Shown here one piece after another: positions 57,318 through 64,000 of a stretch of 64,000 nucleotides of DNA (positions are counted from its first letter, which is position 1; every line of letters starts with the position of its first letter). Location: NCBI RefSeq assembly GCF_000732945.1, contig NZ_CP008944.1, forward strand, positions 2,092,767-2,156,766, written 5' to 3'. Position numbers and translations under genes: made by a program. The notes beneath the pieces were generated by a model. The model worked only from the letters and a program-made list of their open reading frames with translations. It was not told the origin of the DNA and searched no databases. This DNA is from Corynebacterium atypicum. GTDB taxonomy: Bacteria; Actinomycetota; Actinomycetes; Mycobacteriales; Mycobacteriaceae.

Positions 57318-57577
57318 TTTGCGTTGGCACCCGGGCGCCAGGAGCGGGGTCGGCGGGGCGGGAGCCCCGACGGGGGTACCAGCCACCTCCATTAGCTATG
57401 GTTTACCTAATTTTTAGTGTGCGAGCTGGCTGGAACCTCACCCGCGGCGTACCCGCGTCAACACAACCCACAAGCTCCATAACACCCCTCGCATACAAGC
57501 CTAAGAAATCCCGCAATGTGGGAAATTCTCACCAAAAACGGTTCACAGCGCTTCGATCGGCCGTTAGTGTCAGGCCC

Positions 57578-57910
57578 ATGAGTACATCAGTTTCGCGCCT
57601 GATCCCCATCGCGGGCGCCCTCATCATCGCAGCAGCCCCTCTCTCCGCTGCGGTCGCGACCGCAGCCCCGGCGCCGGCACCGGTAGCCGCAGCCCAATCA
57701 TCGCACTCCACCATCACTGAGGTTCATAAGTTCAGCGGCTCCGGCTCCTCCGCGGACGCCTTCGAAGCCTGGTTCAAGGGCGGCGAATTCAAGAAGCCGC
57801 GCTTCGAAACGAAGGATATCCAGAAGCTGAACCTGCCCAACGGCCAGCTGGTCAAGCCCGGCGACAAGGTGGCCAAGCATTCCGACGGCTCGTTTAGCAT
57901 CCTGCGCTAA
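57578..57910 (+). CDS. Small secreted protein, unknown
   Basis: 110 residues from the ATG at 57578. Signal peptide (SRLIPIAGALIIAAAPLSAA, cleaved after about residue 34). The mature part is about 75 residues, basic and glycine-poor (HKFSGSGSSADAFEAWFKGG then KKPRFETKDIQKLN), without cysteines. The open frame upstream of this ATG is non-coding. Not recognised; similar small secreted proteins occur in skin corynebacteria. Confidence 0.65.
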   Translation: MSTSVSRLIPIAGALIIAAAPLSAAVATAAPAPAPVAAAQSSHSTITEVHKFSGSGSSADAFEAWFKGGEFKKPRFETKDIQKLNLPNGQLVKPGDKVAKHSDGSFSILR

Positions 57911-57975
57911 ATAGGGCCCACCATCCCCACTCCTCACGCGGCGCTTAGCGGCCCCGCGCGATAGAAAGCTCAAAA

Positions 57976-58021
57976 GGTAGCGCCCCGGCGCGAAGCACTA
58001 GCTTCCCACCGGGGCGCTACC
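57976..58021. terminator. Bidirectional terminator hairpin
   Basis: GGTAGCGCCCCGG (57976-57988) and CCGGGGCGCTACC (58009-58021) form a perfect 13-bp stem between two convergent genes. Followed by no long T-run. Confidence 0.6.
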
Positions 58022-58087
58022 TCATTGCGCTGCCCCTACTTTATTGCGCTGAGCGATCCCGTAGAGGCAGTCCCGTAGGGCTCCGCC

Positions 58088-61000
58088 CTACTTTTTGCGC
58101 TTGCGCACAATCCACGTCCCCACGGCTAGCGCCGCCAGCACCAGGACCGCCAGCACACCAGGCCACACGCCCGTCGAGTGCTCGTCCTCGTCGGCGGCCT
58201 CAGCACCCGCGGTCTGCTCCGAACGATCGGCCCCGCGATTCTTCTCCTTATTCTTCTCGCGGTTCTCCTTGCGCTTGTCCGAGCGGTGCTTCCGCTTCTC
58301 CGGCTTCTCGCCGGGCTTTCCGGGTTTCGACTCCGCATCGCTATCCTTGGGCTGCATCCCCGAGGGCGCGGCGCCGGTGCCGTGCTCGCCCTCGGGCGTG
58401 CGCCGCGCGTCCGCGGCCGGGACGCCCGGGCGCGAAGGCTCTCCGGAGCGGTGCTCATCCTGCCACGGGGCGGGAGCACCCGGCATACCCGGGCGCAACA
58501 CCTCGCCCCACGGCTGCTTCTGCACTCGTCGACCAGGATCAGGCTGGCCGGCACCCGGCGGGGTGTCACCCGGCGCGGAATCACCCGGGGCGTCATTGCC
58601 TGGCTTGCCCGGCTGACCCGGCTCCTCCGGCTTACCCGGCGCAGGCGCACCCGGCTCCTCCTTGCCCGGCTCGCCAGGCTTACCCGGCTGGCCCGGGGCA
58701 GGCGTGGCGTCGCCAGTCATCCTAAGCGCCAGCACGTGGGCGGTGTGCGCGTAACCCTTCGTCTCCTCCCAGTTATTGGCCTCGGAGGGCTCCTCGTCGA
58801 TCACGCCGTCGCCGCCGGCGAGCAGCATCGGCTCACCCTGCGGGTCCTTGCTAAACGCCACCGAGCGCCCGAAGCGCGCCTTCTGCCCCACCGAATCGAT
58901 CCGCGTGGCCGCCTGAGGCAACTTCCCTAGCTCGGTTGCCCCCTGAGGCAACGCAGCCGGGTCGAAGATGAATACCGCGCCGCCGGAGCCAAGCGTGCCG
59001 GCGCCCACGGCCACCCGAACGGGCAGCTTCTCGTCCTTCTTGTGAGCATCGACCGCGTAGCCAAAGGCCGTGTCCGCAGGCCCCGTGACCACCCGGATGT
59101 TCGGATCCAAGTCCTTGCCGTCGGTGGCAACCACGCGCTGCGGCGGTTGGGCACGGCCAAAGAGCTTGGCAAAAAAGCCGCGCTTTTCGGCGCGCTCGCC
59201 GCCGCGCTCCCCGTCGCGCGTGCCGTAGACCACCGCGACGCCGCCGGGGCCCGTGTTCATGATCTGCCCGCCGTCGAAGCCGATGACAAACTCGTCGGTG
59301 CCGTCGCCGTCCAGGTCGCCGAGGTCGGCCACCGAGGTGCCCGAGCCCAGGCGCATCGACTTATCCGACTTGGCCGCAAGCGTGTAGCCTGCAAAAGACT
59401 CGGCAAGGTGCACCCGCACCCCAGGCTTTGCGCCAGCCTTCTCGCCGTAGACCACCCAGGCCTGCCCGGCCACGTGATTCGCCTTATCAAAGGCCTGGAA
59501 GTCAGTGACCACAAAGTCGCGCACGCCGTCGCCGTTGACGTCGCCGACGCGGGTAAACGAGTTCATCGTGTGGCCTTCGGGCTGGTCAATCCGGTAGATC
59601 ACCTCCGGGCTCTCCGCGTCGAGATCGGTCAAGTCGACCGGGCCGGAACGCGCGCCACCCTTGACCACCAGAGCAGTGCCCGACGTCTCGCCCACGTGTT
59701 TCATGGCATAGCGGGCATTGGCAACCACAAAGCCGATATCGGCCAGGCCGTCACCGTCGACGTCGCCCACGCTGCTGATGTTGAACCCAGGCGCGCCGTC
59801 GACAGGCAAGCGAATCTCGATGCCGTGGGTGGGATCGAGGTTGTTCAAGTCCACCGAGCCCAGGCTCTCACCGCCGTAGAGCACCCAGATCCGGCCCATA
59901 GTCACCGAGCCGGCGACGATGTCGCTGATGCCGTCGCCGTTGACGTCGCCGGCGCACGCCACCGAGAAGCCCAGGTTGGCGTCCAGCGCCGGGTCCTGCG
60001 TCTTCACCGGACCGTTAATCGTGATCACGCCGTCCTGGGGCAGGGTGCCGCCCGGGTTCTGCCCCGGGATCACCTGCACCTGGCCGGTGACGTTCGGGAT
60101 CCATCCCTTCGTCTTGGTGGTCTCTGCGTAGTAGGGGTCGAACTTCCACTCCGAGCGCACGACATTGCCCGACACGATGTCCGGCACGCCGTCGCCCGTG
60201 ACGTCGCACTCGCCGCGCCCCAGCGCACCACCGAAGCCGGAGGTGAACTCACCCAGCCAGCTGCGCTTGCCCGGCTCGTTGACGGGGGTAAGCCCCGGGT
60301 CCGCGGAGGGCGCCGGCGGCGCCGGCGTGGTCGGCTCCACCGGGGTCTCCGGGTAGTCGTCGCCCTGGCGGGACATGTCCACCGTCCACACGTCGACCTT
60401 GCCGTGCGAGTCCGCGGTAAAGACGCCGGTGAGCTTGTCCGTGCCGCGCGGCGGCACCACGCCCACGCGGGCGCCGCCGTCGATCTTCGTGTCCTCGTCC
60501 GAGGCCAGCCAGGCCCACTGCGAGCCCGGGATCTCATCGATGCCACGCCCGGCCACCCAGTCTTTGTTCAGCGCGGTCTCAGAGATCACCAGCCCGCCAG
60601 GGTGCTCCTCGTTGATGGGGCGACCCACCAGTAGCGCGCCGGGCTGGTTGGCTCCATCGATCCAGGCGACCGAGCTGCCGAAGCGCCCGTGAAGGTTCTG
60701 GCGCAGGACGTGGCCTGCGGCTGTGCCGTCCTTATCGGTGACCAGCGTGCCGCTGACGGACTCGAGGTCCACCCTCAGGTCGCCGGTTTGCTTGCCGGCA
60801 CCCCCGCCAGCACCGGGCACCAGCGCCACGGCACCGGCACCGTTGAAGGCCCCCGGCGCGCCGATGGCCAGGCCGTAACCCGCACCACCGATGCCGTCGA
60901 GCGCCTTGGTGACCGCCAACGAGGCCCCGAATTCGGAATTCGCGGCGCCCTTCGTCACCTCGATCTTCCGGGCCTTAGCCAGGCTCGTCGTCCCCGGGGC

Positions 61001-62305
61001 GAACTCAAAGACTGTAGCCTTGTCCGGCACCCCGGCGACCAGCGTCGGAGCTTCCGCGTGACTTTCGACGAGCGCGCGCACCGCGCTGGGAAGGCGCAGC
61101 GCACCAAGGCTGAGCTCCTGGGCTTCGATCAGCAGCGAGGGGGCGGGGCTAGGCTGAGCAGAATCCGTGGGCTGGGCAGGAGCCGTGGGCTCCGGTTTAG
61201 GGGTGCCTTGATCGGCGGAGTCGGCGTCGTCCTGCTTGCCGGCATCGCCTGTATCCCCGTCGCCGAAGAGGTCGTCCAGGATGTCGTCGTCGATGGAGCG
61301 GGCCTCGCGCGCCGCCGCGGCTTCCGCCTCGGCGGGCGCGGCGGCAGAAAGCCCCGTCCCGCCCACGGGACCATGCTCGCCTGCCGTGGCGCCCCCGGCG
61401 GGATCCGCGCCCGCTTGCGCGCCGTGGGCTTTCTGGCCCTCCTCGCCGCTCTGGTTTTCTTCGCCGCCCGGCGAGGTCTTTTCACCGGCCGAGGAGCCGG
61501 ACAAAGTGGACTCCTGCCCGTCGGCCGGCTGGGCCGTGTCACTCTCCGCGCCGACCAGGCTCTGCGGCTCGGCTACCGGGTCGAGGAGGTCCTGATTATC
61601 GGGGTGGGTGGGGATGCCTGCACCCGAGAGCTGCTCGAGCTTGGCTAGGTCGAGGTAATCAATCGTGGAACCGTAAGCCACGGCAAGCCGCGGCTGCGCG
61701 CCTTCCAGGTAGCCCACCAGGGCCGTCACCGCTTCCGGGAGCTGGACGCGCGCGAACATCCGATGGGCCTGCGGCTGCACCAAGGCCAACGTGTTTCCCG
61801 CAGCCACCGCGACCCAGCTGGCCCCACCTGCTGCTGCGGGCACGCACGCCACGAGCAGGGTAGGGGCCGCGGCGGCGGTGGCGGAGTCAACGCTCCCGGC
61901 GCCGCCGGGGAGGCCGACCTGGAAGCGCTGCACGCCTGGCTGGTGAGCGATACTCAACGAGACTTCGTCGGATTCCGAGCCAAAGGGGATGCGGTCGACC
62001 ACGCTAAGGGTGCCGGACCCATAGAAAATGAGGTCCGCTTTGTTGTCACCGGTTACGTCACACGCGGGAGTCGCGAACACCCCCCCGTCCGGGTAAGTCA
62101 CCCGGTCTGTCTTGCGGATGACGTCGACGTATCTACTTTTGTTGATATGCGACCACTTCGCGGCGTTGGAGTCTTGGTCGCTAGCTTCCGCCGGAGCCCC
62201 TCCGGCGGTGACGACCTGCTCTTGCGCGCTGGCCAGGGGCACTAAGGCCGGGTTGACTCCGAGCACCGCCAAGGCGCCGAGAGCCACATATGCGTTTATC
62301 CACAT
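58088..62305 (-). CDS. Very large secreted FG-GAP (integrin-like) membrane-anchored protein
   Basis: 1405 residues. Signal peptide at 1-28. FG-GAP/VCBS repeats with calcium-binding loops at about 62 (DVTGDNKADL), and from 690 to 1010 (DVTGDGVPDIVSG, DVNGDGISDIVAG, DVDGDGLADIGFV, DVNGDGVRDFVV, DLDGDGTDEFVIG), forming a beta-propeller. An acidic disordered insert lies at about 240-390. After about 1195 there is a Pro/Gly-rich collagen-like tract, then a basic stretch, a transmembrane helix (GVWPGVLAVLVLAALAVGTW) and KRKK. No LPxTG motif, so it is held by the membrane helix. Probable adhesin or surface-located factor. GGAGG four bases before the ATG. Confidence 0.85.
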   Translation of the reverse strand: MWINAYVALGALAVLGVNPALVPLASAQEQVVTAGGAPAEASDQDSNAAKWSHINKSRYVDVIRKTDRVTYPDGGVFATPACDVTGDNKADLIFYGSGTLSVVDRIPFGSESDEVSLSIAHQPGVQRFQVGLPGGAGSVDSATAAAAPTLLVACVPAAAGGASWVAVAAGNTLALVQPQAHRMFARVQLPEAVTALVGYLEGAQPRLAVAYGSTIDYLDLAKLEQLSGAGIPTHPDNQDLLDPVAEPQSLVGAESDTAQPADGQESTLSGSSAGEKTSPGGEENQSGEEGQKAHGAQAGADPAGGATAGEHGPVGGTGLSAAAPAEAEAAAAREARSIDDDILDDLFGDGDTGDAGKQDDADSADQGTPKPEPTAPAQPTDSAQPSPAPSLLIEAQELSLGALRLPSAVRALVESHAEAPTLVAGVPDKATVFEFAPGTTSLAKARKIEVTKGAANSEFGASLAVTKALDGIGGAGYGLAIGAPGAFNGAGAVALVPGAGGGAGKQTGDLRVDLESVSGTLVTDKDGTAAGHVLRQNLHGRFGSSVAWIDGANQPGALLVGRPINEEHPGGLVISETALNKDWVAGRGIDEIPGSQWAWLASDEDTKIDGGARVGVVPPRGTDKLTGVFTADSHGKVDVWTVDMSRQGDDYPETPVEPTTPAPPAPSADPGLTPVNEPGKRSWLGEFTSGFGGALGRGECDVTGDGVPDIVSGNVVRSEWKFDPYYAETTKTKGWIPNVTGQVQVIPGQNPGGTLPQDGVITINGPVKTQDPALDANLGFSVACAGDVNGDGISDIVAGSVTMGRIWVLYGGESLGSVDLNNLDPTHGIEIRLPVDGAPGFNISSVGDVDGDGLADIGFVVANARYAMKHVGETSGTALVVKGGARSGPVDLTDLDAESPEVIYRIDQPEGHTMNSFTRVGDVNGDGVRDFVVTDFQAFDKANHVAGQAWVVYGEKAGAKPGVRVHLAESFAGYTLAAKSDKSMRLGSGTSVADLGDLDGDGTDEFVIGFDGGQIMNTGPGGVAVVYGTRDGERGGERAEKRGFFAKLFGRAQPPQRVVATDGKDLDPNIRVVTGPADTAFGYAVDAHKKDEKLPVRVAVGAGTLGSGGAVFIFDPAALPQGATELGKLPQAATRIDSVGQKARFGRSVAFSKDPQGEPMLLAGGDGVIDEEPSEANNWEETKGYAHTAHVLALRMTGDATPAPGQPGKPGEPGKEEPGAPAPGKPEEPGQPGKPGNDAPGDSAPGDTPPGAGQPDPGRRVQKQPWGEVLRPGMPGAPAPWQDEHRSGEPSRPGVPAADARRTPEGEHGTGAAPSGMQPKDSDAESKPGKPGEKPEKRKHRSDKRKENREKNKEKNRGADRSEQTAGAEAADEDEHSTGVWPGVLAVLVLAALAVGTWIVRKRKK

Positions 62306-62762
62306 TTACCCTCCAATAATGTTCGAGAGATGCTTTATGAACACCTAGATAATGTCCACTTTAGGAAACCCTAAATTACCAGATTTACCAAAACTATTCC
62401 AAAGCCGAATACGGGGTTTACACGTCCCACTTTGCCGCTTTTGTGTCGTGCATCTAATCCTGTCAAGTTATGCGGACATTTCGAGTCATAACGCCCATTG
62501 AATGAGGTGCTTTTTGTGGACCTCTCAACCGTGTTTATACCCACCGCAACACCTTGAACTGGCGCTTTGCCACCCTTTAGGGCGTCCCACCTCGTTCCCA
62601 TCGGACGCCCGCCAAACCCGCAGATCGCTCATATGTTATGTTTGTATTACTATGTATTCAATGGGTGTGCAGGTTGCCACTCTTGACGACCTCATAAATC
62701 GCCTGCATATCGCCGCACTTTTAGTAATTAGTCCCAAAATTTAATCCCAAAGGAGCTGCCCA
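62306..62762. other. Divergent promoter region
   Basis: 457 bases of lower-GC DNA between the FG-GAP gene and the amidohydrolase gene. It holds the promoter at 62683-62711 and presumably the leftward promoter near the FG-GAP start. The open frames here are short, unsupported and random-looking. No operator recognised. Confidence 0.55.
62683..62711 (+). promoter_or_regulatory. Candidate promoter of the amidohydrolase gene
   Basis: TTGACG (62683-62688), 17 bases, CATATC (62706-62711), 51 bases before the ATG. Confidence 0.4.
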
Positions 62763-63965
62763 ATGGCGAAGGAACTATCGGCCGTCAAGACCCTGGTTTC
62801 AGATCTTGGCCCCACCCGAGCCGAGCGGGAGGAACTTTATGTCCACTTCCACAAACATCCAGAACTATCCATGCAGGAAGTCGATACCGCCGCCACAATC
62901 TGCGCCGAACTCGACGCAGCCGGAATCCCCTACCAGCGCGTAGGCCGCACCGGGATCGTCGCCACGGTCGAAAACGGCGCCGGCCCTGCAGTGGCCATGC
63001 GCGCGGACATCGACGCCCTGCCTGTACCTGAAGCCTCCGGCAAGGACTACGCCTCTGTGGTCGAAGGGGTCTCGCACGCCTGCGGGCACGACTTCCACAT
63101 CATGAGCCTCTTGGCCGCGCTCAAGGCGTTCAACGCCCACAAGGACGCCTGGCGGGGAACCTACGTCGGCGTGTTCCAACCTGCCGAAGAGACCGCCGAG
63201 GGCGCCAAGGACCTCGTCGATAATGGCGTTTCCAAAGTGCTCCCCAAACTCGACGTCTACCTAGGCCAGCACGTGCTATCTTCCCTGCCCGGGGCGCACG
63301 TAGGCACCCGTCCCGGCCCGATTTTCACCGCCGCCGCGTCCATCCGCGTCAAAGTCTTTGGCAAGGGATCCCACGGGTCCATGCCTGAGCTTGGCGTCGA
63401 CCCAGTGGTACTGGCTGCGACGATCGTCATGCGACTGCAGACCATCGTCTCCCGCGAAATCGCCGCGCGCGAGACCGCCATCGTCACCGTCGGCTCGCTG
63501 CAGGCTGGCACCAAGTCCAACATCATCCCGGACGACGCCACGCTGCTGATCAACACCCGCGCCTATGACAAGGGCGTCGAAAAGCGCCTGCACGAGGCCA
63601 TCGAGCGCATCGTGCGCGCCGAATGCCAAGCCGCACGCAGCCCGCGCGAGCTGGAGATCGAGTACTACGACGTCTATCCGCTTACCCGCAACGCGGAAGA
63701 AGAAACCGCGAAAGTCCGCGCCGCCTTCGACGCCTACTTCGGCGAAGATTCAGTCGACATCGCCCCGCAGTCCGCGTCCGAGGATTTCTCCTACGTCCCG
63801 GACGACTCCGAAACACCCTACGTGTACTGGGGGTTCGGTGGCTTTGCCGATCAAGAGCACGCGCCCGGCAACCACAATCCGGCCTTCGCGCCAGACCTCC
63901 AACCCACCCTCGACCGCGGCGCTGAGGCGGCCATCGTGGCCGCGTCGGCGTGGCTTTGCCCCTAA
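62763..63965 (+). CDS. M20 family zinc amidohydrolase (AgaA/hippuricase-like)
   Basis: 400 residues, complete, cytoplasmic. Zinc and catalytic motifs: HKHPELSMQE, RADIDALP, HACGHDFH, QPAEETAEGAK and the dimerisation domain with GSHGSMP. Family members remove acyl groups from N-acyl amino acids. The first 30 residues and the motif RAEREELY resemble corynebacterial AgaA, the N-acyl-glutamine aminoacylase of skin species that frees odour acids, but hippurate or other acyl-amino acids are equally possible. AAAGGAG eight bases upstream. Confidence 0.9.
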   Translation: MAKELSAVKTLVSDLGPTRAEREELYVHFHKHPELSMQEVDTAATICAELDAAGIPYQRVGRTGIVATVENGAGPAVAMRADIDALPVPEASGKDYASVVEGVSHACGHDFHIMSLLAALKAFNAHKDAWRGTYVGVFQPAEETAEGAKDLVDNGVSKVLPKLDVYLGQHVLSSLPGAHVGTRPGPIFTAAASIRVKVFGKGSHGSMPELGVDPVVLAATIVMRLQTIVSREIAARETAIVTVGSLQAGTKSNIIPDDATLLINTRAYDKGVEKRLHEAIERIVRAECQAARSPRELEIEYYDVYPLTRNAEEETAKVRAAFDAYFGEDSVDIAPQSASEDFSYVPDDSETPYVYWGFGGFADQEHAPGNHNPAFAPDLQPTLDRGAEAAIVAASAWLCP

Positions 63966-64000
63966 AGACGCGGCTCGCTCTTAAGGAAGTGGCCGGAGAA

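Noticed and set aside
57305..57577. N-terminal extension of the small secreted protein
   Set aside because: The extension would bury the signal peptide; the ATG at 57578 gives a proper one.

Overview
The window is high-GC actinobacterial DNA, most likely from a Corynebacterium: the order sir-cysX-cysH-cysD-cysN, an AlaT-like aminotransferase with a disordered N-terminal tail, an actinobacterial-type Dcd and a good McbR-type operator all fit that genus. The species cannot be told from the sequence. Host DNA occupies both ends (1-9170 and about 57262-64000). Between them a roughly 48 kb prophage is inserted at the 3' end of a tRNA-Gly(CCC) gene.

Left host flank. Assimilatory sulfate reduction genes run leftwards (sir, cysX, cysH, cysD, cysN). 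As read here, cysH and cysN each carry a frameshift at a short repeat or homopolymer, so the pathway looks broken or the assembly contains indel errors. A secreted lipase, a DUF1707 membrane protein, an aminotransferase, dcd and tRNA-Gly follow.

Prophage (about 9171-57253). Almost everything is read leftwards, so the biological order is right to left. From the right end: a Phd-like antitoxin and a complete type I restriction-modification system (hsdM, hsdS, hsdR) as lysogen cargo; a repressor and ImmA-type protease with two matching operators; a tiny first early gene and a sigma-region-4-like regulator; a replication module (DUF2800 nuclease, DUF2815 protein, family A polymerase, BRO antirepressor, D5-type primase-helicase, VRR-NUC, SNF2 helicase); a late regulator; HNH and small terminase; a modification module with its own S-adenosylmethionine synthetase and two DNA methyltransferases; large terminase, portal, protease and HK97-type capsid; head-tail genes; a long-tailed (siphovirus-type) tail module with a -1 frameshifted tail chaperone; holin and amidase; and at the left end an operon with two overlapping large serine recombinases. 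Plus-strand cargo genes interrupt the late operon at 21215-22029 and 28180-28719, and one small plus-strand gene lies in the replication region.

Two families of repeated elements sit just upstream of start codons and are not explained by the genes: a bipartite 36-bp element (three copies, 26 fixed positions identical) and a roughly 48-bp element (four copies). They resemble in principle the start-associated sequences of cluster K mycobacteriophages and are the most interesting unexplained signal. The prophage ends carry a perfect 17-bp inverted repeat, and the native terminator of the tRNA gene now lies 48 kb away, beyond the right end.

Right host flank: the displaced tRNA terminator, a small secreted protein, a 1405-residue secreted FG-GAP/integrin-like membrane-anchored protein, and an M20 amidohydrolase resembling the corynebacterial N-acyl-glutamine aminoacylase AgaA.
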